Below, piece by piece: positions 49,081-61,043 of a DNA stretch of 64,000 nt (its first letter is position 1; each line of letters begins with the position of its first letter). The DNA is from Escallonia rubra. Taxonomy: Eukaryota; Streptophyta; Magnoliopsida; Escalloniales; Escalloniaceae. The position numbers were made by a program, and so were the translations under genes. The stretch is from positions 186,001 through 250,000 of the forward strand of contig JAVXUO010000256.1 of the NCBI GenBank assembly GCA_033065855.1. The letters are read 5' to 3'. Below the pieces are notes generated by a model. That model was not told the DNA's origin and ran no database searches. It was given only the letters and a program-made list of their open reading frames with translations.

Positions 49081-49600
49081 GACGACATCGCTCCAATCAC
49101 CGGACCACGTGATTTCTTCAGGGAATTTGCCGTGGAGTCCAAGAAGCTTTAGTACCTCGCTGGCCCGACCATCTTCACCGGCGTCTGTCACTACTCGCTC
49201 GACGCCGTCACCCAGATCGACCTTCGCCGGCAATGTCAGCACCCTGGCGCTGGCCGCCTTCTCCATCGAGAACTCCATCATCGCCAGCTTCTCTTTCGGC
49301 ATCATGGTATAAAATCTTTAATCCCCTGTCACTTTTCATCCACGGGTTAAAGTTCATGTCATGGATTAATGGCTGTTTCGGCTACTCCTGCCGTAGTCTT
49401 AAAATAGAAATGTTTATCCAAAAAGGCCCAAACACTTTACTTATGATACTACCAAGTTAACTACTTGATCAAAACTTTTTCGAAACGTTCCTGTTTCTGA
49501 AGGCATGTTTTTGGATTTTGTGTGATAAATCACGTTGAAATCTTACCAGCTCGTCATGGGGAGCACACTCGAGACATTGTGTGGACAAGCATACGGAGAG
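49081..49600 (+). pseudogene. captured MATE (DTX) transporter fragment with intron
   Basis: The plus strand reads DDIAPITGPRDFFREFAVES and KKL, a stop, then YLAGPTIFTGVCHYSLDAVT. After a frame change it reads FAGNVSTLALAAFSIENSII and ASFSFGIM (to 49305). A GT-AG intron (49306-49549) follows, and the next exon reads LVMGSTLETLCGQAYGE. This is the N-terminus, first helices and the MGSALETLCGQAYG motif of plant MATE/DTX efflux carriers, with the exon boundary where the motif is normally split. The rest of the transporter is missing. Confidence 0.85.
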
Positions 49601-50192
49601 AGAGATGAACACAGTGGGGCCTTAGCCTATGATCTTGAGGGTTTTGCCGTATGAGAGAGAGAGAGATGAATAGAGAGATAAGAACATAATGGGGAAGAAG
49701 AGGTAGGAAAATTACAAATTTGCCCATGTCAAAATGGCATGTGCACCGCACATGATCACTTAACATCCAAAATTGAACAGACGTTCAATTTTGGAGTTAT
49801 TTGCAACGGTTTTGTCAACTTCGAGGGACATTATTGCAAAAGTTGTAAACACGGAGGGCAAAGTGCAAAAACGTGTAAACTTCAGGGAACAATTTTGTAA
49901 TTAACCCTTACAAAAATAAAGATACAGATTCATTCTTTTAATTTCTCCATTTACTCTTTTTATCAGGAGTACCATCAAACATGTCTTCAATTCAGAAATC
50001 TACAAAGAAGATTTTCAAACACTGAATTCATTACAATTACGAATATCAAATATACATTTATTCTAAAACAAGTTAAAAAAGAAATAAGAATATAATTGAA
50101 TTATATTATTTTGATCACAAATAAGCTAGTGATATTACCTCAAAAATTACTCTCGACAACATTTTCGTTCAACGTACGTGTTTCGTACTAGT

Positions 50193-51424
50193 TCAAATAG
50201 ATGGATAGATATAGATTATATTATGCTTAACCACGTGCTTAGCACTTAATCATGTGCATCAAAGATTCAAAGGTAACAATAAGACCATTACTTCTCGCGG
50301 TGGTGCGGTGGCGCCGGCGGAAGCTGGGTAACGCACACCTTGATGGCGGTTCTTGTAATCATCAATGTCATAACCATCATGGTAATGGTCGTCCATCATA
50401 ATGGTCATGGGGATAATCATCATGATCATGATCATGGACGTTAATGACAATAATATTCAGGTTCATCATAACTATGCGCATGTTCATAATTATAGTTCTG
50501 ATTAGGGTCACAATCCTGGTCTTATTTGTGGTCAGAGGTGCTTACTGGGATTAAGCCATACTGAATAGAGAGTCAACTGACCTGATATATGCTAGTTTCT
50601 TTTTTTCAATCATACGGACTTATAATTTTTGATCCAAATTGATTACAATTTGGTTATTTTGTATAGTTAAACCATTCTTTTTAAGAAGTTAACTTAGATT
50701 TACTTTTTAATTTTTTTATTTATTAAAATTAGCTATGAATGAGTGTTTGAAGAGATGGAGAGGAAAAATAATAATGGATCCCAGTGATGGAATTACGGCT
50801 ATCTTTGAAAAAAGATAGATACTTAAAACTTAACAAGACTGTTGCTAACCACCGTTTGTGATGGTAGATCATGAGACCGTTTGCGATGGTAGCTCATGAG
50901 GGAGAGAGAGGACTGAGTGTCTACATATGTCGTAAGTTATTAGGGAGCTAGGGTTAGCAATTTACTTCTATTGTCGTCAAAGTATTGTTATATATACTTA
51001 GTAAACAATATTTTTGCCATTAAAAAAAAGTACAATAGACTCCAATAATTCGGTTTTTAAGGTTGAACACAAAACAGAAAATCTCAATGCAAAAGTAGAA
51101 CCAAAAGACGAAAATTTCTATAATTTCAGTTGAAAATTTGAACATTTCAGATGAACCCAAATAATAAACACCCTAGTCATGGTTCTCGTTTTCATTATAG
51201 TGCTTTAGCCATACTCATGGTTATATTTTATTAGGGCGATTGAATCGATCGGTCCTTTTGTTTTGCTACGGTTCTTTCCAAACATCATTTCAATGACCAT
51301 TTTATTTCATTTGCTATCTGATACATAAATTGCGTAATTTCACATAAACAAAATTGTTTATCATCTTATGTTTCCACATGTTATTATAACTAAATCAGAA
51401 AATATGCTTATTCAGATCAACCAA
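50193..51424. other. intergenic, degenerate repeat related to unit 2
   Basis: A catgatcatgatcatgg-type tract (50370-50450) and the segment 51174-51330 resemble 31610-31960 of unit 2, including ccttttgttttgcta. It is a diverged third copy of a dispersed repeat. No gene is seen. Confidence 0.45.
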
Positions 51425-51496
51425 GTCGTTGTAGTATAGTGGTAAGTATTCCCGCCTGTCACGCGGGTGACCCGGGTTCGATCCCCGGCAACGGCG
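51425..51496 (+). tRNA. trnD-GUC: tRNA-Asp (anticodon GTC)
   Basis: The 72-nt gene folds into a full cloverleaf. The acceptor GTCGTTG pairs with CAACGGC and is followed by the discriminator G. The D-loop contains AGTGGTAAG. The anticodon stem CCCGC/GCGGG encloses loop CTGTCAC with anticodon GTC. The T arm has GGGTTCGATCCCC, including the B-box GGTTCGA. There is no encoded CCA and no intron. Nuclear type, transcribed by RNA polymerase III; a CAA-rich upstream flank (caaccaa) is typical of plant tRNA genes. Confidence 0.97.
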
Positions 51497-51509
51497 TTTA
51501 ATTGTTTTT
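51497..51509 (+). terminator. Pol III oligo-T terminator of tRNA-Asp
   Basis: A run of five T residues at 51505-51509, nine bases after the tRNA 3' end, fits the polymerase III stop signal. Confidence 0.7.
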
Positions 51510-52239
51510 GGATAATAGCACCTTGTTTCAAGTTCCAATTAAGAGGAAAAGAAATTTCCCCTACTTTCTTAGGTCCCCAAAAACATCTTAAATGGTTCTT
51601 CTCCTCCTACAGTTTTTTGGTTACGACAAATAACAAGTGACCAAGTAGTCTAAAGACTAGAAACTCCCGAAATAAACTATGAAAAGCATGTATTCTTTGT
51701 TGACGGAAATATTATAAAGTGATACTTAGAGAGAAAAGCAATAATACTAAATAATAATATGATAGACTCAGCTTCTACCATATTAAGTTTTCATATTCAT
51801 GTTTTCGGGTAGATATAGATTTTGCTCCAATGATCTCTCATTAATAACTTATATAGCTAAATATCTTATACCAATCATTGTTCGGCACCTAGTATTTCAA
51901 GTCAACGTGGTGAACTCGGAAATAGGTAATCCATTCATTTGAAATTAGGTTTAAAACACTTATCCCGAAGGATAAGAACCAAATTCCGACCGTCATTCCA
52001 AAATTATTAGGGTCTTGATCCTCTCTCATGTATGTAAACAACTACCCACGCAGAATCACAACCGCCAGTATATCTTTTTTAGAGGTTTATCACGTAGCTG
52101 TGTTGCTCTGACTTAAGTATCGGAAAGTTTTGCCGTAGGAACCCCACATGGCGCTCACTCTTTTTCAGTCTTGCAGGTTATTGTTCTAGATGTGGTTTTG
52201 AATGACTTGTCTACTAGCAATAGGTTGGCACCATCCATG
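51510..52239. other. intergenic, no gene seen
   Basis: AT-rich DNA between the tRNA and the gypsy fossil. The right part may be leader or LTR sequence of that fossil, but no LTR pair is recognisable. Confidence 0.35.
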
Positions 52240-53500
52240 GGACCATGACAGGAAACATGGCCAACAACATGTTGTCTAACAAATCTCAAATCATGCGAAC
52301 CAACGGGGATCTCCACCAGTAATTAAGCCATACTCGTCGAACCGATTTTTCTCACGATCAGCACGCAATGCCTACCCGCCAAAACTAATTGAACCACCGG
52401 TTCGACGGAAGACCATCACATCAATGTGACGTCCATCATTCGAGAGGACGATGGCCTCATTAGAGCCGTTTGCTAACTCCTTGTTTTGCACAAAGATGAC
52501 TTGCTCCATTGTTTCAACCACAAGTTGTTCAAAACTCCACATGCATGCTGATCAAACTAAGGAGATCCATCAACTGAAGGACGACATGATCAACATCTCT
52601 AGAGAACGTTAACGATACATGTTGCTGCAACTTTTATGTCAACCAATGTTCTCATCGTAATCCATTCGATCACCCCCTCCACCTCCTTGCGATCAAGCTT
52701 CAATAGAAGGTACAACTCAAAGTATGATCTAACTTGTCTCCCAGACGAGGAAGAAGACAGACATACAACTTAAAGCGGCTCTTGCTACCGCAAAAAAGCC
52801 ATTCATAAAAGATGGTTCTTATTCTTTGCCACCCTAGTCTCACCATCCTTAAGGACTAAGGAGTTAAGGATGAGCCCTGCCTAGGTCGTTTATCGCAGCA
52901 GGGTATCCCTTGTCAAAATCCATCAAATTAAATAGGCCAATATTTTTACCAAATTTCAAGTTGCCTCAATGCGACCTGTATGACGCCATCGACGATTCAT
53001 GGGAGCATAAATTGAGACCAACATGATGATGTTACAAGTATCGGATGTTGTCATGTGCGGGGCCTTCCCAAGGATACTAAAAAAGGTCGCACGTGCATGG
53101 TTTAAGTCTCTACCTCCCCGGTCTATCCATTCCTTCTCTCAGCCATCAAACCTCTTCCATATGTACTTTGTGAGCAACCGACCTTGACGAAAAAAATTTC
53201 TACTAGTTTTTGCTTGACATAGTTCAAGAAAAGAACGATTGAGTTTTTGTTCCAATACCTTGGTCGTTTCAATGCGGCAATGCTTGAGGTGGACAATTTG
53301 AATGAATTGGTTGAATAAAAGGTTTATGTTTGAAGACGTCATTTGCTTTTTCGGTGAACAAAAGTCCTCCTGACAATATGATAGAGCTCTTGGAGGAGGC
53401 CAACAAGTATATTCAAGCAGAAGAATATCTTCAAGCACATCTTGATGGGCTAAAGACAAGAATAAAAACAAAATGAAAGCCCATGAGAAGACGACAGCGT
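52240..53500 (+). mobile_element. fossil Ty3/gypsy gag region
   Basis: Plus-strand fragments match the retrotransposon gag domain of plant Ty3/gypsy elements, notably VARAWFKSLPP near 53090 and IELLEEANKYIQAEEYLQAH near 53390-53450. The element is broken in several places. Neither LTRs nor a pol gene are recognisable, so its true ends are unknown. It looks old. Confidence 0.65.
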
Positions 53501-54094
53501 AAAAATAATAATGCCTTCAAGCATAAAAAAAAGCAATGAACGACGTCCCAAGAAACCACTCATCAACTTAAAGATATTGACGCCTTCGAACAATCGTGCC
53601 TTTTAAATTTTACAATAAACTCGAGATTAGGAAAATCCCCGACTCTCGGTCAAGAAAAGTCACCTTAATAAGAACTCGAGATTTTCGAGGATGTTTGATC
53701 AAGTTCCTCAAGCTATAAAGCTATAACTTACTGGTGGGGGTGGGGGGGCTAAAGAAGTTTTATCACAAGAGCAGATGTGGTAGCAATAAGGTAGAAACAC
53801 CTTCTTTGATGTATCCATGCAATCTGTCTTCACGAAATTCCTAAACCAAGTATGAATACGCCTCTAGAAGGAAAGTTGTTTAGATTGAGTAAAAGAAAAA
53901 AAGTACAGTAGATAGAAACATAAACCTTCAAGTAATAATCCCTTTGGGGTGTCGTGAGCAATAACTCGACTAAGTTTGATAGCATGCACAAACTCATCAC
54001 CTCAACCTTCTAGGACATTTGAATGAACTTTATGTTACATTAACTACCAACACATTTACACGACCGCTAAATCTTTTCTGCTCTCTTGAGTACT
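53501..54094. other. unassigned, possibly more of the gypsy fossil
   Basis: No confident feature. The first part may continue the gypsy element. A short G-rich run is present near 53733. Confidence 0.3.
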
Positions 54095-54950
54095 TTTTTT
54101 ATTTTTTGATAGAAATAGAGAATTGCATTGAAAATTTCAAAAGATTACAGAGATTTCCAGATCAAGCCATCGCGGCTTTAACAAGAGAGTCAAACATTCA
54201 ACAGGAAGAACGTTCAAAAGCCAAAGTACAACGTAGCAAATAATTTACACAAAATAGAAAAGTCAGATCACATTGCAGCAAGATTCATCGACCCAGTCCT
54301 GATATACGGCGATGCGGGCGTGACACGCAAAAGCTGCAGATGATCTGGCCTCCTTCACCACCAGTCCTGCTAATACTAAAGTAATGCAGATCGGTAGTAA
54401 TATAACATATATCATACATAATCGGTGCCACTGTATCAGCGATGTCTTCAGAGTTGGTCATCTGCGAGAGTAAAAATTTTGAATAAGTAACAACTTTAAT
54501 ATGCAGTAACTTCTTCTTATGTGCCCAACATAATACTGTTAATAGCGCCTTTGCATAAGCAGTCATTTCGTCAGATGCCATAAACGAGATAGCAGCTGAC
54601 CCACATCTATGATTCCCTTGAGATAGGCAAGTGAGGCCAAGTCCGGCTTTGAGTAGCTCCTTATCAAAACAAACAGCCAAACAAATGGTCACAAGCCTTT
54701 TACTCCTACATCTGCACTCGTGTGTAGTCTGGTGTACCAGAAAAGGTGGGTCAAGCATACGTGACTGTTTAAAAGGCAGTGGTGTAACAGGTTTTTTCGA
54801 AATGAGGGCTTGTATTTGTGCTGAAAGAGAGCCTATAGATTGGATTACACAGCTAGGAATGAAAGGTTCTAACTGAAAAATATGTTTGTTTCTATGAATC
54901 CAAATACCCCAAATTGTCGTGACCATAAAAATAGTTTGCAACCAAACATA
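54095..54950 (-). mobile_element. 5'-truncated L1-type LINE, RNase H end of ORF2
   Basis: A 218-codon minus-strand frame (54941-54285) contains IWGIWIHRNKHIF, the usual bridge before the RNase H-like domain of plant LINEs. It continues with an RNase H-like domain (GLGLTCLSQGNHRCGSAAIS, then AYAKALLTVLCWAHKKKLLH). Downstream on the same strand a gcaattctctatttctatc-like tail and an A-rich end (the T run near 54096-54105 on the plus strand) look like a LINE 3' terminus. The reverse transcriptase is missing, as expected from 5' truncation. A host RNase H-like gene remnant is the alternative. Confidence 0.65.
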
Positions 54951-55658
54951 TTACTCATCTTTATCTCTGAAACTGAGAAGCAAGCAACAAAACTGGAAAA
55001 TTCCATATATCCATATTCGTTAGTAGTCACAATAAAGATATATGGTGTTCTCTAACATGTTATACGTGCTGCTATAACTAAATTCATAAGAAAATCTAAA
55101 TTCGCATTCCTAGTCGATAACATAAATGTAATGCATAGAGAGAGACATTCTATTTCCATGGTAGAGAAAGACTTTTACGTAATAGTAATAAATATGACGT
55201 GAGATAACGAAAATGAGTGCAGTCTAATGAAAGAACGTTAGACGGAATTAATTATTTTCTAATCTGATCCCTTGATTGTGCCACGTGTTACAATCGCCAA
55301 AAGTTTCTACTGCCAAAATTTTCAAATCATCCCTCAAAGCGAATCATTGACACGTGGCAAATGCCCATCACTGCCACCAGAAAACTAAGACGCCGGCTGA
55401 GCAGATCACCCGATCGAAAGCCTCAAACAACGACATCGTTGTTGTCTCCTGCTACCCGACGTCTCTCTCGCTCTCTCAGCTCCAATAACTACTTTCACAG
55501 TCAACACTAATCTCAATCCCTCCAAACCCGCCGGCAAAGAATCTACTTTGCCGCCACTTTTCATCACCTCGTTTGTTTTTCCCCTTCATCCCTATCCTTC
55601 CATTAACAACCAAATCCCCATTTCCATTTCTGTCTCACGAATCTCTCTTTCTCCCTCT

Positions 55659-58130
55659 ATGTCTGCAATGAAGACAAACGGCGGCGATATGGCGGTTTCT
55701 GGCAAACACCGCCGGCCAAAATCCCGAGAAGTCAGCTCTCGCTTCCTCTCACCGGCTTCCACGCCTTCTAGTGCTCCACCTCCTCCGGCCCACACTCTGT
55801 CTCCGCACCGCCAAAAGCCCCGTAAGTCCACCGACTCCCGGTCCCACCGGAGCCAGGACGATTCCGGCTTCATCCGCCGGCTCTGGCCGGCTTCCTCTCC
55901 AAAACCGTCGCATAACCAATCACTACCCACACTCGCCGATCACCTCGGAGACGAGCGATTGAATGAGCTCGCGGAAAGTAAGAACAATGAAAATCCCGAC
56001 AATTCCGCATTTCTAAACAGGAACAGAAGCTGTACCGAGTTTAGTAGGTTCGAAAACGAGAAAGAGAGTAGCAAAGAGAATCACAAGCCGTTTTTCGGTG
56101 GTTCGATGAGGTATACGGGAAAATTTAAGTTTCCCGGCCGGTCATCGACTTCTTCAACGTTGAATTCATCAAAATCGAATTCTTCAGCCATTTTAGATGA
56201 TCATATACTTCCAGGAAGGTTTTCGGTAGACGAAAATGCACTTCGCCGGAAATCATTCGGACGGAAAACGGATTCCTTGTCGGACACGCAAGACTCGGAG
56301 TCTGAGTGTAGTGACTCATGCTCTGGTGGAACGAGTTTTGGTTCACAAAAGAATATCCCTGCTTCGTACATGTTACCGACGGTGAGTTCTAGGAAGTCCG
56401 GCGTAGAGGTTTCGTCTAAGTACTTGCTGGACAAGCCTCGGCGATCGACGTCGGATTTGAGCGTTCAGAATCCGACATCGTTCGAGAGTTCTCCAAAGAA
56501 GTTCACTTTGAAGAACGCGATGAGGAGGGCAAACTCGCTGACGACCCACGGGAGCGTGACGTCCAAGTGGGCCATGTCGCCCGGGCGGTCGGGGTCGCCG
56601 CCGATGTCGGTGGAGAACAAGGGTGTTCCGGCATCATTTTCGAGCTTGAAGCCTCCGACGAGTCCGTCGAGGGCCAAGGGTGTGGGGACTCTGCTTACAA
56701 TGGGGTTGGATTTGTTCAAGGGTGGCAAGAAGTCTTCTTCGGCGGCCTTGTCGCCGTTAGGACCGGGGACGGGAGAGAGTGTTCATCAGCTGAGGTTATT
56801 GCATAACCGGTGGGTGCAGTGGAGATATGCTAATGCCAGAGCTGTGGTGGTGAAAGGAAATATCAGCAATCAGGCTGAGGTATGTACAAACGGTTGCATG
56901 TTTGTGTCAGCTTGGCCACTTTAGTACAATTGTAAATAGTTAGACTAGTTGAGCATGGATTTTGCTAAGGCTTGCGCGCAGCTTAATTATGTGGTTTATA
57001 AGTTCTGTAGCAAAGATCTGCATGAGACTTGTGTTTAGGCATGCACTTAGTCTCTTTTTATACTCGTGCAGAGCAACTTGTTATATGCATCGGATGGGCT
57101 GAAGAAGCTACAACATTCTGTATTGCAGAAGAAACTGCAGCTAGAAAAAGAGAAGCTACAGATGAAGCTGGATATGATAGTTCTTTCTCAAGTTAGTTAA
57201 TTGAATTATGCCCTTTCTCTAGTACACAGTGATATGAGATTGTGGCGCATCAGCATCTGATATGCGGCTTTGAATCTGCAGATTAAGCCATTAGACGCCT
57301 GGGGAGATATGGAAAGGCAACACTTATCAGCACTTTCCATGACCAAAGATTGCTTGCACTCTGTCGTTTGCAGGGTACCTCTTATAGAAGGAGCAAAGGT
57401 AGTGTTTTTTGGCTTTTTAAACAGTTGTTTAAGTCCATTGATATGAGGCTTGTTTTTCCTTATTACATATCTAACCCAAATCAAAGTCAAATGGTACTCA
57501 AATTTGGGACGGAGAACGTGTATAGATAAATATTCCGGTCGTAGCTTAGAGGCACTAAGAACTAACACAATAAAGCATGTAGGTGGAACCACAAGCAGCT
57601 TCTGTCGCGCTACGACATGCATCAGATCTTGCAGCATCCCTCAAATCGATGTTATCTAATCTTTCTCCCATGGTAGGCTGCAGTTTGCTGATTAAGTTTG
57701 TCCGCATCACTTATGTTGGATGAGTACCCTCAGCTTTTTTTTGCTCTGTTTACAGGCTGAGCAGACAGTCTTACTACTCTCAGAACTAGCAGAAGTAGCG
57801 GCACAAGAAAAGTCCCTCTTGGAAGAATGTCTGGAGCACTTCAAAATCATTTCAACATTAGAGGTAAAGTTGAAAGCTGCAATGTAAATAAGATTTAGCT
57901 TCCAATTTGTTTCACATTCACCGTTTATAGTATGAATAACTTTGTGCAAGTACTTCATATCATTAGTCTTGATTTTGTTGTCTTACATGAAATATTTGAT
58001 TTTTTTTCTCTTTAAATTTCTTGAATTTTGATGTGGGCAGATTGAAGAGAGGAGTTTGAAGTGTAACATCATTCAGATGAAAACATGGCAACAAGAGCAG
58101 CACCAACACCAACAAGGGATCCCTGCATAA
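55659..58130 (+). CDS. QWRF-motif (AUGMIN subunit 8-like) microtubule-associated protein
   Basis: Six exons are read: 55659-56879, 57072-57191, 57282-57398, 57583-57672, 57756-57863 and 58041-58130. All introns are phase 0 with GT-AG ends. The product has 581 residues. The N-terminal half is basic, serine-rich and disordered, opening near the conserved RRPKSREVSSRFLSP motif. The C-terminal half holds the family motif with Tyr for Phe (WVQWRYANARA, Q387-Y390). Predicted helices follow (SNLLYASDGLKKLQHSVLQ, LDAWGDMERQHLSALS, ALRHASDLAASLKSML, LLEECLEHFKI). Related proteins (EDE1, SCO3, AUG8) bind microtubules and the augmin complex in spindle and phragmoplast assembly. An in-frame ATG at 55548 would add 37 residues with no family resemblance, so the ATG at 55659 is preferred. 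Translation past exon 1 stops in the intron at 56922, as expected. Confidence 0.9.
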
Positions 58131-58789
58131 CTTGCTTCCTTCTGACTAAACATAGCATTAGGTGTCGTGGCAAACGTCACAATCGGTGGACATACACGAA
58201 TTGGAGAGAACACGAGAGAGGAGCTATTTTGAAGTTTCATTCAGAACCGTAACTGTTAGCTCTGTTTAATGTTCTGTCGATATGCAGATTTACTTAATGC
58301 ACTATCTGATGGAACTAGTTTTGCACACATGAAGGTGTATATATATACATTTCTAGATGATCCGCATGGTCATTTTGGAGATTGATTTCCATGTTCTGTT
58401 GATAATTGTGTTCTCTGATTTAGAATTGAAACTAACAAGGAATATTAGTCTGGAGAAGATAAGTAGTACAGATTCAGAGAGAGATTCAGAGGGGTTGAGA
58501 GAGAGAGAGAGAGAGTTTCCTTATGTTTCTCCTCCTTGAACGGCTGTCCTTCCGATGTATTGGTTGGCCTAAATCAAACAATCATTACTAGCCTCAAATT
58601 ATTCTTCAGCCTAACCAAACAAGGAACCAATTACTGTCTTGATGTAGCCTTTTCTTTTCACCTTCTCTTCTTCCTCCGATATACCTTGCAACTCTACACC
58701 CTGGAGAGAAGAAGGAAGGTCTAGAGAAAAGGAAAAAAAATTCTCACAAGCAAAACAAATACCACATTTGCACAACTGCAGCAGCCAAG
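58131..58789. promoter_or_regulatory. QWRF 3' flank and presumed syntaxin promoter
   Basis: The 659 bp between the two co-directional genes hold the QWRF 3' untranslated region and the syntaxin promoter. A tatatatatacat stretch near 58337 and a (GA)n run at 58498-58514 are possible core-promoter elements; their role is inferred from position. Confidence 0.35.
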
Positions 58790-59713
58790 ATGAACGATCT
58801 TTTCTCGAACTCATTCAAAAGGTACCAAGACCTAAAGCGGCAGGCCTATATGGACGACTTGGAGGCCGGTGGCAGCAAGTCGGGAAATGAGACAATTGAT
58901 CTCGATAGGTTCTTCCAAGACGTGGAAAATGTTAAAGAAGACATGAAGGCCGTGGGGAATCTGTACAGAAGGCTGCAGGAGTCGAACGAGGAGAGCAAAA
59001 CGGTTCACAATGCAAAAACCATGAAAAACCTGAGGTCTCGAATGGACTCGGACGTGGAACAGGTCTTAAAAAAGGTCAAGATCATCAAGGGAAAGCTTGA
59101 AGCGCTAGAAAGGTCCAACGTAGCGCATCGGAAAATTCAAGGGTGTGGGCCCGGGTCATCGGCTGACCGGACACGGACGTCGGTAGTCAGTGGATTAGGG
59201 AAGAAGCTCAAGACCATGATGGATGACTTTCAAGGGTTCAGGGCCAAAATGACTGCTGAGTACAAGGAAACTATAGAAAGAAGATATTTTACCATAACGG
59301 GCGAAAAGGCCAACGATGAGTTGATTGAGAACTTGATCTCAAGCGGGGAAGGTGAAAATTTCCTTCAGAAGGCGATTCAGGAACAAGGGCGAGGTCAAAT
59401 TATGGATACAATTTCCGAGATTCAGGAGCGGCACGATGCTGTGAAAGAAATTGAGAAGAATTTGATAGAACTTCATCAAATTTTCTTAGACATGGCAGCC
59501 CTAGTGGAGGCACAAGGGCAGCAGCTAAATGACATTGAGAGCCACGTAGCACATGCTAGTTCGTTCGTGAGACGAGGGACGGACCAGCTCCTGGAAGCGC
59601 GAGAGTACCAAAAAAGCTCGAGGAAATGTACTTGTATCGCCATTGGACTTGGCATTGTTGCCCTCATCCTCATTCTTTACCCGGTATGGTCAGCAAAGTT
59701 ACTTAAGATGTAG
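58790..59713 (+). CDS. plasma-membrane syntaxin, SYP12 class (SYP124-like Qa-SNARE)
   Basis: An uninterrupted 307-residue frame. The start [16 protein letters not shown] is the SYP123/124/125-type N-terminus. An Habc helical bundle follows ([30 protein letters not shown]), then a linker with [31 protein letters not shown] and [20 protein letters not shown]. The Qa-SNARE motif spans about 205-267 ([20 protein letters not shown] onward), with the zero-layer Gln in VEAQGQQ. The tail anchor is near 285-302 ([18 protein letters not shown]). Length and order are standard. Known SYP12 proteins drive vesicle fusion at the plasma membrane; SYP124/125 act in pollen-tube tip growth and SYP123 in root hairs. 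Expression cannot be read from sequence. It lies 659 bp downstream of the QWRF gene on the same strand, without evidence of co-regulation. Confidence 0.93.
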   Translation: MNDLFSNSFKRYQDLKRQAYMDDLEAGGSKSGNETIDLDRFFQDVENVKEDMKAVGNLYRRLQESNEESKTVHNAKTMKNLRSRMDSDVEQVLKKVKIIKGKLEALERSNVAHRKIQGCGPGSSADRTRTSVVSGLGKKLKTMMDDFQGFRAKMTAEYKETIERRYFTITGEKANDELIENLISSGEGENFLQKAIQEQGRGQIMDTISEIQERHDAVKEIEKNLIELHQIFLDMAALVEAQGQQLNDIESHVAHASSFVRRGTDQLLEAREYQKSSRKCTCIAIGLGIVALILILYPVWSAKLLKM

Positions 59714-60529
59714 GTCATGGCAAAAATTTCCATGCCAGAAAGAGAGCTTCTCTTGGTGCTTTTGAAAACCAAAAACAGGTTCATGTTCCGAATTTCAGGA
59801 TCCTTTTGGCATGGTTGGCCATTGTAACAATTTTCTTTCTTTGTCACGTACGCCTTAATTGATTGTTGACGCATATTCGAGGATAGTCAATCATACAAAA
59901 TACGGTTTCATGTGACGCGATAGTGATACTCTTAACAGGGATTTTCTACCAGCAGTCAACTCCATGTTCAGTTGTATAAATTGTACCTCCTGATAGTTTT
60001 AACTCGATGATCGTATACCTGGCTCTTTTTCCCTCTTGTCTGTTGTAGCTCTTTGGCATTGTGACAAAACCAAACCATATTGATATGCAATTATGTCTGG
60101 TAAGTAATCCAGAATATGGTTATCTGGAGTTTCTGTCAAATTTTCCTGAGATTATTGGTCCTACCAAGGAAATTCGTACCGTCTCATAAGTAGTGATACT
60201 TCCTGCTGGGTCTGCCCTCAGAACTGAAGCATGCTTGAACATAAAGAACCTATTAAGAAAGCCTATCAGACATATATATAGGACCTCTTGAGACAATTCA
60301 TCCTATGCAACTATATCTTTTAGAACAAACCAACTTATGTTTCTCCGAATCATGTTGGCCAGCTTCTCCTCGTTTAATTATTAGTACTTGAACATGAGTT
60401 ATATTGACAATTTGTTGGGTTAGTTTCCCAGAATTACGCCTTCTGCATATTTAGGTACGGCCTATATCCTCTTTCCTGATCTCCCATATATACAAAAAGT
60501 AAGTGTAAATGTTCTCTCAGTCACCTGTG
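59714..60529. other. syntaxin 3' flank, no further gene seen
   Basis: Contains the 3' untranslated region of the syntaxin gene and AT-rich DNA. No coding structure is recognised. Confidence 0.4.
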
Positions 60530-61043
60530 ACTTGGTGCACCCCAGACAACCTTATGGACATGCCTCTCGAAGTGCAAAGAATTGGCCTACTTTGTTGCTT
60601 ATTTCTTCTCTGGTGCTTCTATCAGCATAGTTAAACGACAAATTAAGCTTGAATCCATAAAGGTGTCTGATTGACATCCATTTCAGAAGGTTGAGTATCA
60701 CCATCTTATTCTTTTAAGATCAACATTTGTTTGTCACAAGACCATGGCCTTCCGAACATCACCAGTTGTTTATCTGTAAGGCTTGAGAATTGAATGATAA
60801 CAGGTTATGCCCTATTGCTTTTATTTTTGATTTCTTGCCCGATCGCCCCGCGATCGTCATGGTATTCTTTATTGCTTCGAAGTTGTATGGCCTTCTCGTC
60901 AGGACTTCTCCAACCAGACACATCGATGCCGTGCTTTTCACATCATGATCCACGTCCTTCGTGAATTCAACCTCCGAGGCTTCCTCTGATGTAGATTTGA
61001 AGCCCTTCCACATACTAATGAAATATTCATCCATCTCAATCAA
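60530..61043 (-). mobile_element. LINE ORF1 (DUF4283-type) fossil
   Basis: The minus strand from the ATG at 61043 encodes MCLVGEVLTRRPYNFEAIKN and TMTI, then IKAIGHNLLSFNSQ. With frame changes and stops it continues through WSCDKQMLILKE, DGDTQPSEMDVNQTPLWIQA and LGCTKSQV. This matches the DUF4283 domain at the start of plant L1 ORF1 (SLVGK-LT-RPFNFEALK-TM, WSFDK-LLILKEYDGDTQPSEM). It is broken in at least two places, and the zinc knuckle and ORF2 are not found beside it. Confidence 0.72.

Larger units (their letters stand above)
48586..49907. mobile_element. Pack-MULE-like element with ubiquitin and MATE fragments
   Basis: The 1,322-bp element has inverted arms of about 200 bp (GGTTAATTACAAAA outermost, and the cttaa/gtgatcatgtgc words near 48735 matching 49750 inverted). 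A perfect 9-bp target-site duplication, TTACAAAAA, lies at 48577-48585 and 49908-49916. The arms enclose two unrelated host-gene fragments, one on each strand. The intron-containing MATE piece implies capture from DNA and not from mRNA. No transposase. It is inserted within the Helitron at 48017-50192. Confidence 0.88.
48017..50192 (+). mobile_element. non-autonomous Helitron containing a nested Pack-MULE
   Basis: It begins TCTATACTACTTATAAAAG at 48017 after an A. It ends with gttcaacgtacgtg, a short spacer and CTAGT at 50188-50192, followed by T. Both ends match the unit-1 Helitron at 21837-23017 (there on the minus strand), including the ctcgac stretch before the 3' terminus. The span contains a 1,322-bp nested Pack-MULE-like element plus its duplication, leaving roughly 850 bp of Helitron sequence. 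No Rep/helicase is encoded. Confidence 0.72.

Noticed and set aside
55548-55658. Upstream in-frame ATG of the QWRF gene
   Set aside because: The 37 added residues have no family resemblance, and the conserved motif begins soon after the ATG at 55659; the longer form cannot be excluded.
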